From contig JAEYLX010000032.1 of the NCBI GenBank assembly GCA_023407575.1, positions 1 to 64,000 on the forward strand: a stretch of DNA of 64,000 bases, written 5' to 3'. Shown piece by piece: positions 47,764 through 56,566 of this stretch. The notes beneath the pieces are model-generated. The model ran no database searches. It was given only the letters and a program-made list of their open reading frames with translations, and was not told where the DNA came from. Source of the DNA: Bacillota bacterium. GTDB lineage: Bacteria; Bacillota; Clostridia; Lachnospirales; Lachnospiraceae. The position numbers and the translations under genes are program-made. How positions within the stretch are numbered: the first letter of the stretch is position 1; each line of letters starts with the position of its first letter.

Positions 47764-47784
47764 AATCATTACTCCTAATTAAAA

Positions 47785-48034
47785 TTTACGCGAAGGTAAA
47801 GTGAAGTATCTAACAAAGCTTGCTTTGTTAGGTACGAACGCACCCGCGATAACCAGAAAAACAAGCGAAGCGAGTTTTGATGGTTTACGCGAAGGTAAAG
47901 TGAAGTATCTAACAAAGCTTGCTTTGTAAGATACGAACGCACCCGCGATAACCAGAAAAACAAGCGAAGCGAGTTTTAATGGTTTACGCGAAGGTAAAGT
48001 GAAGTATCTACAAAGCTTGCTTTGTAAGATACGA
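47785..48034. repeat. 99-bp tandem repeat, two and a half copies
   Basis: Copies start at 47785, 47884 and 47983 (the last truncated), each beginning TTTACGCGAAGGTAAAG. Each unit holds the palindrome AACAAAGCTTGCTTTGTT, a conserved ACGAACGCACCCGCGATA core and a second short hairpin (AAACAAGCG...CGAGTTT). It sits upstream of crcB. A diverged single copy lies at 24082-24190. Confidence 0.85.
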
Positions 48035-48304
48035 GGTATTCTCTAAGATATTATAAGTCTTTATATATTAGGAAGCAAGATGGTTTTAAGGTTTAATGTG
48101 GGCGTACAATGGGGGTATTATCATTAATAAAATTATAACAAATAAGTATTTAATAAAGGATTGAAACCAATATAATTTCAGCGCATAATTTGGGAATAAA
48201 TTACAAAATTAATAATAATTATCATTATTAAAGTATCGCTTGAATATTTAAAATTGTTGGTATAGAATTGAATTAGATTTTCAAACGACTAAGGAGGTTT
48301 TGAA
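48035..48304 (+). promoter_or_regulatory. Upstream region of the H-NOX chemoreceptor gene
   Basis: It is AT-rich. TTGAAT at 48240-48245 and TATAGA at 48261-48266 are a poor promoter with a 15-bp spacer. AAGGAGG lies 5-11 bases before the start codon. Nothing else was recognised. Confidence 0.3.
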
Positions 48305-50098
48305 ATGAAAGGTACTGTAGTTTCAACTTGGGTTGATTCTTGTAGAGTGTTATTTGGAAAAAGTGTGGTAGACGAAGCATTAAAAGAATATAAATTGCAG
48401 ACAGACGTTGTTTTTTCTCCACTGGAGGATGTAGAAGACCGTGTTGCACTTGGAGTAGTTGATCATATAGGTAAATTAGTAGGAAAAAGTCATGAAGAAA
48501 TATGGAAGATAATGGGCGAGCAAAATATTATTACGTTCAGCAAAAACTATCCTGGTTTCTTCCGCCACGAATCAGCGTATCAATTTTTAAAATCCATGAA
48601 TGATGTTCATGTTATTGTAATGAAACGCTTTCGAGGAGCGAAACCTCCAATCCTTGATGTAGTACCGATATCATCACACGAGATTAAATTTATTTATCGT
48701 TCAAAAAGGGGAATGAATTACTATCTCTTAGGTTTGATTAGTGGGGTATCACAGTATTTTAAAGAAAATATCAAAATTGAGGTACTTAATAATGATCCTA
48801 GTGAGTTTCAAATGAAACTTACCTTTGAGAACGAAATCCAATATACAAAGAAATATATTATTAATAAAGCGCTTTCTTTTGGATTTATTAAAAATACAGC
48901 CCTTAAAACTACAATATTGAATACAATCCTAGTAACAATAGGAGCACTAATTCTAGTTCCAGACAAATTAACAGCGATACCAATCGGTGTAATTACTGGT
49001 TTAGCGTCAGCTTTATCCGCGTACGTTTTACATCGACCACAGAAATTACTAAAAAAAGAACTTGAGAAACTAGCAGGCAGTGATTTTGTAGAATATCTTG
49101 TAGTAAAATCAGGTGATGAGTACGAAGCAATCATGGAACAAGTGAATGAAATCAAGAGGAGTGTTCAAAAGGACTTTATTGGGTTCAATGCAATTGTCGA
49201 TGAGATGTATACCTTTAATCATTCAGTTACAGATATAGCAAAAACCATGCAAGAAACCTCGGATGATATCACGAGTGTTCTTGATGAGGTGGCTGTTGCT
49301 GCAACAACACAGGCAGAAGATACAGAGCATTCAGTTACTATTTTAAATGACAGTATTTTAAGTGTTACCCGAATTTCTGATGAAAGCCAGGACAATAAGA
49401 GCAAAATTGAAAAAGCCATGAGTAGACTTGAAACCAGCTTCCACAATGTTCATGAAACTACCAATGAGATTAATAATGTCTTGGACAAGTTCAATATCAT
49501 TCGTACAAACAGTGATCAACTTCGTAAGAATGCAGCAGGGATTACTCAGATTGTTTTAATTGTATCTTCTATTGCTAAGCAGATTAATTTGTTAGCATTA
49601 AATGCTTCTATTGAGGCAGCTAGAGCAGGAGATGCAGGTAAAGGTTTTGCAGTAGTTGCTGAGGAAGTCCGTAGATTATCGGTTGAAACTAATAAGGCAG
49701 TGGATGAAATTAATAAGAGCTTAACCGAATTTGTTGAAAGTATTGGCGGTGTAGTAAGTGATATCGATACACAATACGGTGTACTTGAAAAGGAAAGTCT
49801 TAAGCTTACGGATGCTGTTAATACATCAAATAAAGCAAATAAGAATCTTAAATCAGTATCAGACCTTATGATTCAAACCTCACAGGAGCTAAAAGTTGAG
49901 GCGGATAATATTACCTCTATCTTTGATAATATGCATAGTCTTGCAGCAATTGCAGAAGAGAATTCAGCGGCTACTGAAGAAGCAAGCTCCAATGTAGCAA
50001 TCTACATGGATCAAATCAATGAATTAACGAATCAAATCGGAATTTTTGATTTAATGATTAAGAACTTCCAGGAAGACTTAAGCAAATATAAGATTTAA
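48305..50098 (+). CDS. H-NOX (heme NO/O2-binding) methyl-accepting chemotaxis protein
   Basis: The 597-residue gas sensor fuses an N-terminal H-NOX heme domain (1-185) to a chemoreceptor. The heme ligand His102 and the Y131-S133-R135 propionate motif are at the same numbers as in the Caldanaerobacter (Thermoanaerobacter) tengcongensis protein. The distal O2-stabilising residues Trp9, Asn74 and Tyr140 are also present, predicting stable O2 binding rather than NO only. Two short membrane helices (about 195-240) follow. A cytoplasmic signalling domain comes next, with IAKQINLLALNASIEAARAG at its tip. No extracellular domain exists, so it senses gas inside the cell. AAGGAGG precedes the ATG. Confidence 0.93.
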   Translation: MKGTVVSTWVDSCRVLFGKSVVDEALKEYKLQTDVVFSPLEDVEDRVALGVVDHIGKLVGKSHEEIWKIMGEQNIITFSKNYPGFFRHESAYQFLKSMNDVHVIVMKRFRGAKPPILDVVPISSHEIKFIYRSKRGMNYYLLGLISGVSQYFKENIKIEVLNNDPSEFQMKLTFENEIQYTKKYIINKALSFGFIKNTALKTTILNTILVTIGALILVPDKLTAIPIGVITGLASALSAYVLHRPQKLLKKELEKLAGSDFVEYLVVKSGDEYEAIMEQVNEIKRSVQKDFIGFNAIVDEMYTFNHSVTDIAKTMQETSDDITSVLDEVAVAATTQAEDTEHSVTILNDSILSVTRISDESQDNKSKIEKAMSRLETSFHNVHETTNEINNVLDKFNIIRTNSDQLRKNAAGITQIVLIVSSIAKQINLLALNASIEAARAGDAGKGFAVVAEEVRRLSVETNKAVDEINKSLTEFVESIGGVVSDIDTQYGVLEKESLKLTDAVNTSNKANKNLKSVSDLMIQTSQELKVEADNITSIFDNMHSLAAIAEENSAATEEASSNVAIYMDQINELTNQIGIFDLMIKNFQEDLSKYKI

Positions 50099-50109
50099 AG
50101 ATATTATGT

Positions 50110-50200
50110 AAAAACACATGATATTGGCACTTAGTGCCAGCGATGCGCGCTCACTTCGTTCAGCGCTGATATATTATCTGCCGACATGATATCATGTATT
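50110..50200. repeat. Cluster of short palindromes
   Basis: Three palindromes occur within 90 bp: TGGCACTTAGTGCCA (50125-50139), GCGCTCACTTCGTTCAGCGC-like and ACATGATATCATGT (50185-50198). ACATGATAT also appears as a direct repeat at 50117. It lies between the H-NOX gene and its terminator and resembles a dispersed intergenic element. Confidence 0.45.
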
Positions 50201-50211
50201 ATATATGTAAA

Positions 50212-50255
50212 GATAAAAAGGCTAAGAGTAAAAAATTACTCTCAGCCTTTTTATC
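50212..50255. terminator. Rho-independent terminator
   Basis: A 20-bp stem with one mismatch (50212-50231 with 50236-50255) contains AAAAAGGCT and AGCCTTTTT arms. It works in principle in both directions and ends the H-NOX chemoreceptor transcript. Confidence 0.8.
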
Positions 50256-50372
50256 TTGATCGAATACAATATGCCATTTCAGTTGCTTGTATATAATTGT
50301 GCCTTGACTCATATGTATGAATGAGATGAGTTGGAGTTGTAAGTGTAATGAACTCCAGGTTTTACAGTTAAC

Positions 50373-50822
50373 ATGAAAGGCATGATGACGAGTATGAATG
50401 TATTCCCAATGTTAATGGCAATTTTAGCAGGAATTTTTACAACCATTGAAGCTAGCATTAATTCACAGTTGGGGAGGTATGTTACCCCTGCTGTTGCAAC
50501 CTTACATAGTTTAATCACTGGCACAACAGTATTCTTAATTATTAATATCGTAAATGGCAGCATCGTAAAGTATCAAAAAATTACTCAAGTGAGCCCAGTT
50601 TGGCTGATTGGAGGTGTTTTTGGCGCTTTTATTATATATTTGTCCTCAAAGGCAATCCCCTTTCTAGGTATTTCAAATACCTTAATCTTGTTGCTGACAG
50701 GCGAATTGTTATGTGGGCTTTTGATTGATGCGTTAATACTGAATCATGCCATTAGTGTTCGTAAAATGTTAGGACTTGTACTATTTCTGGTTGGAACAAT
50801 TGTTTATCTCCAAGAAAAATAA
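50373..50822 (+). CDS. YdcZ/DUF606-type membrane protein (DMT superfamily)
   Basis: The 149-residue protein has five hydrophobic helices in a half-size drug/metabolite transporter. The ASINSQLGRYVTPAVATLHS motif near residue 28 is typical of the YdcZ/DUF606 family. The start is uncertain: ATG 50373, and ATG 50394 with a weak site, are both possible. It is not clearly in an operon, as nrdA follows 107 bp later with its own ribosome binding site. The substrate is unknown. Confidence 0.75.
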   Translation: MKGMMTSMNVFPMLMAILAGIFTTIEASINSQLGRYVTPAVATLHSLITGTTVFLIINIVNGSIVKYQKITQVSPVWLIGGVFGAFIIYLSSKAIPFLGISNTLILLLTGELLCGLLIDALILNHAISVRKMLGLVLFLVGTIVYLQEK

Positions 50823-50928
50823 ATAGGATAAAAGATTTATAAATTAACTATGGAATTCTAATGGAAGTTAAGGTAGAATATAATAACAATAATCATTACT
50901 ATATTTTATTTAATGAAGGAGAACTTCC

Positions 50929-53220
50929 ATGAATATTCAAATAAAGAAAAGAAATGGCACATTTGAGGCCTTAAGTGTTGACAAAACTAAGAAGATGGTT
51001 GCCTATGCTTGTGAAGGATTAGCTGGATGTAGTCCAATGGAACTTGAAATGGATTCCAATATTCAGTTCCGCGATGGTATGAGCACAAAAGAAATTCAAA
51101 AAATATTAATACAAACAGCAATTGAAAAAGTAATTCAGTCCACGAAGGATAATAGTGGAAATACAATCAAAAAGACAAATATCAACTGGCAGTACGTTGC
51201 AGCAAGATTACTGATCTCAGATTTGTACAAGGAAGCAGCTATTAATCGAGGCTATCGACACTTTGGTTATGGAGATTTCCTGTCACTGGTGGAACGTTTG
51301 GTAGAACAAAAGCATTATGGGGAATATCTCTTAACAGAATACACCCAGGAAGAGATAGAGGAGTTAGGGGATTGTATTAAGTCGGAAAGAGATCTCTTAT
51401 TTAATTATGAAGGACTTAAGCTATTGTCAGATCGCTATTTAGTAAGAAGCTTTGATGGAGAAGTCTTTGAATTACCACAGGAACGTTTTCTTGTGATAGC
51501 GATGCATCTTGCTATTCCAGAAGGAGAACACAAGGTTGAATATGCAAAGAAATTCTATGACATCCTAAGTGGGCTTAAGATGACAACGGCAACCCCGACC
51601 CTTGCCGGTGCTGGAACTCCTTTTCATCAGCTAAGCAGTTGCTTTATCTCTGTGGTGGGGGACAACCTCTGGTCAATCTATGATGTGAATCAAAAGTTCT
51701 CCAGTGTATCGAAGCATGGTGGAGCGTTAGGAATTTACACTGGAAAGATCAGAGCATTAAATAGTGAAATTCGTGGTCATAAAAATGCCTCCGGTGGGGT
51801 TATCCCTTGGATTCGTCTTTACAATGATACTGCCGTTGCAGTAGATCAGCTGGGAAGAAGAAAAGGTGGTGCAGCAATCACACTTGATATTTGGCATAAA
51901 GATATTTATGAGTTCCTGGATTTAAGGACAAACAATGGAGATGATAGAAGAAAAGCACATGATATCTTTCCATCCGTAAGTATTCCTGACTTGTTCATGG
52001 AGCGTCTGGAAACACGAGGAGAATGGTCCTTGTTTGATCCGTATCAGGTACATAAGGTACTGGGCTATCATTTAGAGGATTTCTATGATGAAGAGAAATC
52101 AGGAGAGTTTACAAAACGATATTTAGCCTGTGAAGCCTGTGAGGCTTTAGATAGAGTTACAGTTACAGCATTGGATGTGATGAAAAAAATTATGAAGAGT
52201 GCCGCAGAGACGGGAACACCATTTGTTTTCTTTCGAGATACTGTAAATAGAGCGAATCCCAATAAACATGCGGGAATGATTTATGCCTCTAATCTTTGCC
52301 ATGAGATTGCACAAAATGTGAGTGAATCAACTTTATTAGAGGAAGAAATTGTACCTGTAGGTGATCATGTGGAAGTAGTGAAACGCCTGCAATCCGGTGA
52401 TATGGTAACCTGTAATCTGAATTCCATTAATTTAGGACGCGTAAGCTATGAGGAATTAAAGGAGACTGTACCCTTGCAGATTAGAATGCTGGATAACGTA
52501 ATTACGCTAAATCAATTTCCGGTTGCAGAGGCAAGGATAACAGGGGATAAGTACCGAGCAATCGGCTTAGGGACCAGCGGATACCATCATTATCTTGTAA
52601 ACCAGAGGATTGCCTGGGAGAGCGAGGCACATTTTACGGAAGCAGATCGATTATTTGAGGAAATAGCGTATCAGGCAATAAAGTCTTCCATGGAGCTGGC
52701 AAAGGAAAAAGGCTCTTACCCAGCCTTTGAAGGGTCCGAGTGGCAAACAGGGAAATACTTTGAACGCAGAGGATATGAATCCGAGAGATGGCTGAAATTA
52801 AAGGAAGATGTAAAGAAATACGGATTACGAAACGGATATATTACAGCAGTTGCTCCTACGGGAAGTACCTCTAATATTGCTGGAACCACAGCAGGCATTG
52901 ATCCAATCTTTAAGAAATTTTTCATTGAAGAGAAGAAGGGAAGCTTTACACCTAAGGCAGCACCTGATTTAAATGATGAGAATTTCTGGCTATATAAAGA
53001 AGCACACCATATTAATCAGCAATATAGCATTAAGGCATGTGGAATCCGTCAACGACATATTGATCAGGCACAATCCTTTAACTTATACATCACCCCAGAG
53101 GTGAAAGCGAAAGAAATACTTGACTTATATCTGTCAGCATGGAAAAATGGATTAAAGACCATTTATTATGTAAGAAATCAATCCCTTGAAATGGATGAAT
53201 GTACAAGCTGTTCCAGCTAA
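50929..53220 (+). CDS. nrdA: Class I ribonucleotide reductase, large (alpha) subunit
   Basis: It reduces ribonucleoside diphosphates to deoxyribonucleotides. The 763-residue protein has an N-terminal ATP cone (about 3-90), the allosteric activity site. It also has active-site Cys238 in SSCF, the N-x-C-x-E thiyl-radical motif in NLCHEI, the second redox Cys in VTCNLNS, and the C-terminal CTSC pair that takes electrons from thioredoxin. AAGGAG precedes the ATG. nrdB follows 100 bp downstream. No nrdI or nrdH gene is adjacent, which with the ATP cone favours class Ia over Ib. Confidence 0.93.
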   Translation: MNIQIKKRNGTFEALSVDKTKKMVAYACEGLAGCSPMELEMDSNIQFRDGMSTKEIQKILIQTAIEKVIQSTKDNSGNTIKKTNINWQYVAARLLISDLYKEAAINRGYRHFGYGDFLSLVERLVEQKHYGEYLLTEYTQEEIEELGDCIKSERDLLFNYEGLKLLSDRYLVRSFDGEVFELPQERFLVIAMHLAIPEGEHKVEYAKKFYDILSGLKMTTATPTLAGAGTPFHQLSSCFISVVGDNLWSIYDVNQKFSSVSKHGGALGIYTGKIRALNSEIRGHKNASGGVIPWIRLYNDTAVAVDQLGRRKGGAAITLDIWHKDIYEFLDLRTNNGDDRRKAHDIFPSVSIPDLFMERLETRGEWSLFDPYQVHKVLGYHLEDFYDEEKSGEFTKRYLACEACEALDRVTVTALDVMKKIMKSAAETGTPFVFFRDTVNRANPNKHAGMIYASNLCHEIAQNVSESTLLEEEIVPVGDHVEVVKRLQSGDMVTCNLNSINLGRVSYEELKETVPLQIRMLDNVITLNQFPVAEARITGDKYRAIGLGTSGYHHYLVNQRIAWESEAHFTEADRLFEEIAYQAIKSSMELAKEKGSYPAFEGSEWQTGKYFERRGYESERWLKLKEDVKKYGLRNGYITAVAPTGSTSNIAGTTAGIDPIFKKFFIEEKKGSFTPKAAPDLNDENFWLYKEAHHINQQYSIKACGIRQRHIDQAQSFNLYITPEVKAKEILDLYLSAWKNGLKTIYYVRNQSLEMDECTSCSS

Positions 53221-53320
53221 ATTAAAAAGGAAAGTACATGTTTATCATTAAATAGAGTATTCTAATAACTGGAATGCTCAGAAGAATAATTAATACCAAG
53301 GAAGTAAGGAGAACTATAGT

Positions 53321-54352
53321 ATGATGATAAAAAAGAAGATATTTAATGAGCAAGGAGTTCGTGGAACCGAGTCTATGATTAACGGAAACACCACCAATCT
53401 TAGAGAATGGAATCGTATCAAGTATACTTGGGCAAACACTTTTTACCGTACCATGCTTAATAATTTCTGGATTCCAGAAGAAATTTCACTAAATGAAGAT
53501 ATTAAGCAATTCCCGCTTTTAACAGATGGGGAAAGAAATGCCTTTGATAAGATTATATCCTTTTTGAACTTTCTTGACTCCGTTCAAACAGAAAACCTGC
53601 CTAATTTATCCAGGTATATCACCTCTGCAGAGATATCTTCTTTACTTAACATTCAAGCATTTCAGGAAGAGATACATGCACAAAGTTATTCCTATATCCT
53701 TGATACCGTAACGAATCCAGTAACCAGAGATAAAATCTATGATGAATGGCGCGAGGATAAGAAATTATTAGCGCGTAATCAATATATAGCAAATATATAT
53801 CAAACCTTTAACGAAGAACCTACACTTGATAATTTTATCAGAGTAGTTGTTGCTAATTATATTTTGGAAGGGATTTATTTCTACTCAGGCTTTAGTTTCT
53901 TTTACACCTTGGCAAGACAAGGAAAGATGACTGCCACCAGTACGATTTTTAAATACATTAACCGAGACGAAGTTACCCATTTGGTTTTATTTCAAAATAT
54001 CATTAAGGAACTGAGAAGTGAAAATCCAGAGCTGTTTTCTGCAAAAGTCGTAGAGGAAATCAGGGAAATGATGAGAGTTGGTGTGGAGCATGAAATCAGC
54101 TGGGGCCAATATGTAACAAATAATGAAATCTTGGGGATCAATGATGTTTTAATAGAGCGTTATATTAAATATCTCTCGAATCAAAGACTTAAGGCGATTG
54201 GTATTGAGGAACTTTATCCTGAAATCACAGATAATCCCATGGCATGGATTGATGGCTTTTCTAATATCAATCAAACCAAGACCGATTTCTTTGAAGCAAA
54301 AGTAACGAATTATACCAAGGCTGCTGCTTTTGATTTTGAAGATTTGGAATAA
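53321..54352 (+). CDS. nrdB: Class I ribonucleotide reductase, small (beta) subunit
   Basis: The 343-residue diiron or dimanganese protein holds the radical cofactor. Ligands are visible: Asp86, Glu116 and His119 in EEIHAQSY, Glu near 188 in ILEGIYFYSGF, and Glu-x-x-His in RDEVTHLVLF. Tyr123, four residues after the first His, is the site of the tyrosyl radical, so it is not the radical-free Ic type. AAGGAG precedes the ATG. Radical formation in such enzymes needs O2 or superoxide, notable in a presumed anaerobe. Confidence 0.93.
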   Translation: MMIKKKIFNEQGVRGTESMINGNTTNLREWNRIKYTWANTFYRTMLNNFWIPEEISLNEDIKQFPLLTDGERNAFDKIISFLNFLDSVQTENLPNLSRYITSAEISSLLNIQAFQEEIHAQSYSYILDTVTNPVTRDKIYDEWREDKKLLARNQYIANIYQTFNEEPTLDNFIRVVVANYILEGIYFYSGFSFFYTLARQGKMTATSTIFKYINRDEVTHLVLFQNIIKELRSENPELFSAKVVEEIREMMRVGVEHEISWGQYVTNNEILGINDVLIERYIKYLSNQRLKAIGIEELYPEITDNPMAWIDGFSNINQTKTDFFEAKVTNYTKAAAFDFEDLE

Positions 54353-54365
54353 AAATAATAATTTT

Positions 54366-54416
54366 AAGGCTTATCTAGGGAGAGTTTTGGTCTCTATCTT
54401 AGATAAGCCTTTTTTA
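54366..54416. terminator. Rho-independent terminator
   Basis: A 12-bp stem (AAGGCTTATCTA 54366-54377 with complement 54400-54411) plus inner pairing is followed by TTTTT. It lies between convergent nrdB and dapA. Confidence 0.85.
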
Positions 54417-54419
54417 TAA

Positions 54420-55289
54420 TTATCTATCTAACACAGCACGATTTAATTTTATTTTCAATTCGTCTGATATTTCCACAAGTGGGAGTCTTACTTCAGGGCT
54501 TTCGATTAAGCCGAGTTCTTTTAAGCAATATTTGATAGGGCAAGGATTTGGTTCTTTAAATAAGAGTGGTATGAATTCGGAAAGTTGCTTCCAGGTAGAG
54601 AAGGCAGCATTCATATCGTTTTCTTTTATATGCTTATAAACCTCTAAGAAGAGTTCTGTTTTTAGATGAGCAGATGCCAATATGCCTCCCTGACCGCCTA
54701 AGGCTAGGGTTGAGTAGAATAAGTTATCTTCTCCAGTGAGTATGCTAAAGTCTTTTGGAGGGTTCATGAGTAAGGACTGTGTTTGAGTAAAGTTACCACT
54801 AGCGTCTTTTATCCCAACAATATTCTCTATTTCTGCCAGTTTATATACAGTTTCATTTTCAATATTCACACCAGTACGATAAGGAATATTATATAGTACA
54901 ATATTAAGCTTTGTTTGCTCAGCAATGCTCTTAAAGTGTGCATAAATACCTTCCTGATTTGGACGGTTATAATAAGGACAGACAGAAAGAATACCCTGAA
55001 TGTCATAATACTCTGCTATTTCCACTTTCTTATTTACTCTTGCGGTATAATTGCCGCCAACGCCAACATATACTGGAACGCGACCATTCACGTATTCCAT
55101 TGTTTTTTCAATCATATCTTCAAACTCGAAATCACTTAATACAGGAATCTCGCCTGTAGTTCCGAGGGGGATAATACCATGAATACCTTTGCTAATATAA
55201 TGATCAATTAAGTTCTTATAGGATTGACAATCTATTTTATCATTTTTAAATGGTGTAATAATTGGTAGCCAGATACCGGTTGGGTTCAT
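54420..55289 (-). CDS. dapA: 4-hydroxy-tetrahydrodipicolinate synthase
   Basis: It condenses pyruvate with aspartate semialdehyde, the first committed step to lysine and diaminopimelate. The 289-residue TIM-barrel protein has the PLGTTGE substrate loop (Thr44-Thr45), Tyr133 in YNIPYRTG and the Schiff-base Lys161 in GIKDASG. GGAGG precedes the ATG. The gene stands alone, opposite an AraC regulator. Related aldolases act on other keto acids, but the motifs and length fit DapA best. Confidence 0.88.
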   Translation of the reverse strand: MNPTGIWLPIITPFKNDKIDCQSYKNLIDHYISKGIHGIIPLGTTGEIPVLSDFEFEDMIEKTMEYVNGRVPVYVGVGGNYTARVNKKVEIAEYYDIQGILSVCPYYNRPNQEGIYAHFKSIAEQTKLNIVLYNIPYRTGVNIENETVYKLAEIENIVGIKDASGNFTQTQSLLMNPPKDFSILTGEDNLFYSTLALGGQGGILASAHLKTELFLEVYKHIKENDMNAAFSTWKQLSEFIPLLFKEPNPCPIKYCLKELGLIESPEVRLPLVEISDELKIKLNRAVLDR

Positions 55290-55572
55290 TTAGGTCCTCC
55301 ATTCTGCAAAGGATGAGGAATTTGTTGAAAGCGCAAATTCGCATGTGAAAACTAAGAAATCTTCACACTATCCTTTTAATTACATTTGAATACAGTTTAC
55401 TTCTAATACTATATTACATGACATTATTTAATAAAAATAGAATTATAATGCTTTCAATATTGCATATTATGCTATATAATGATGAGAGCATAAAACAAAA
55501 TGACGAATACGAAGTATTTACAATGCTTATTAAACTTTCATCATGCAATGTTTCAAGAAGGGAGGCTGGCGA
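55290..55572. promoter_or_regulatory. Divergent dapA / AraC-gene promoter region
   Basis: This is a 283-bp AT-rich gap. A GGGAGG ribosome binding site lies 7 bases before the AraC gene's TTG start. A half-site similar to a catabolite element (TGAAAGCG, 55325-55332) was judged too weak. No lysine riboswitch was recognised. Confidence 0.3.
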
Positions 55573-56415
55573 TTGAACGGGTTTGAAAAACTTGGTTATC
55601 TGGAAGACGACTTTAAAATATTTCATATCAACGACAGGCAGAGAAAAGACTTTGATTTTCACTATCATGATTTCAATAAAATAATGATATTGCTTAGCGG
55701 TAATATTAATTACACGATTGAGGGTAAGAATTATATGCTTAAGCCCTATGATATTGTTCTCGTCAACGCAGGTGAAATACACCGACCCTCCATACTTGAT
55801 AATTCAGCTTATGAAAGAATCATAATATATGTGTCTACCCAATTCATAAGTAAATATAAAGGGGAAGAGTATGACCTTGGCTATTGTTTTGAACGAGCAA
55901 ATAAGGAAGATTCCAACGTGCTTAGAGTTGCATCCATGGAAAAAAGCAAGCTCTATCAGGTTTGTCAGGAATTAGAGCACTCTTTTGAAGATCAGGCGTA
56001 TGCCAAGGAGCTTTATCAAAAAATCTTATTTTTGGAATTCCTAATTCAATTAAATCGAACAGCAATATCAAATCATATTAATTACCTGGATTCTGCAAAT
56101 GCAAATAGTAAGCTGATTAAAATTATAGAGTATATTAATGAACATCTAACGGAAGAATTAAGCATTGATGTTCTGGCAGATCAATTCTATCTAAGCAGGT
56201 ACTATCTAATGCACTTTTTTAAAGAAGAAACCGGATATACAATAGGTAATTATATTACAGAAAAGCGGCTTTTGCTTGCAAAGAGCATGGTTCAGAACGG
56301 AAGTACGATTACAGAAGCCTGCTTTCAAAGCGGTTTCAAAAATTACTCCACCTTTTCCAGAGCCTTTAAAAAAGCCTTTCGAACAATACCTCGCAATGCA
56401 GTGTTTATAGATTAA
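55573..56415 (+). CDS. AraC-family transcriptional regulator
   Basis: The regulator has about 280 residues, with an N-terminal cupin (FHYHDFNKIMILLSGNINY and a YDIVLVNAGEIHRP loop) and a C-terminal double helix-turn-helix (about 180-278: LADQFYLSRYYLMHFF, ACFQSGFKNYSTFSRAFKK). I choose TTG 55573 because GGGAGG lies 7 bases upstream. An ATG at 55543 has no site. It is divergent from dapA. The target is unknown and may be the downstream gene. Confidence 0.85.
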   Translation: MNGFEKLGYLEDDFKIFHINDRQRKDFDFHYHDFNKIMILLSGNINYTIEGKNYMLKPYDIVLVNAGEIHRPSILDNSAYERIIIYVSTQFISKYKGEEYDLGYCFERANKEDSNVLRVASMEKSKLYQVCQELEHSFEDQAYAKELYQKILFLEFLIQLNRTAISNHINYLDSANANSKLIKIIEYINEHLTEELSIDVLADQFYLSRYYLMHFFKEETGYTIGNYITEKRLLLAKSMVQNGSTITEACFQSGFKNYSTFSRAFKKAFRTIPRNAVFID

Positions 56416-56566
56416 AACTTATTTGGTAGAGAGATGTTACATAGATTTCAGAACAGCAACACATTATGAACATACAATTAACACAATTTACGTATAAGAT
56501 AAGGTTCATAAGTGGAGTAACAGCACGTAAAAGATACTTATGAGTGAGATAGGAGTTCTAGTGCAT

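Noticed and set aside
47764..47800. Fluoride riboswitch before crcB
   Set aside because: The conserved fold and consensus were not found. The leader is instead occupied by the repeat.
47775..47963. Minus-strand ORF encoding a repeated 33-residue peptide
   Set aside because: It is an open frame created by the 99-bp repeat (divisible by three). There is no ribosome binding site, and the repeat family is intergenic.
50823..50928. NrdR boxes before nrdA
   Set aside because: No pair of ACACTATATAT-like sites is visible.
55325..55338. Catabolite response element between dapA and the AraC gene
   Set aside because: Only the first half-site TGAAAGCG matches. The second half is absent.
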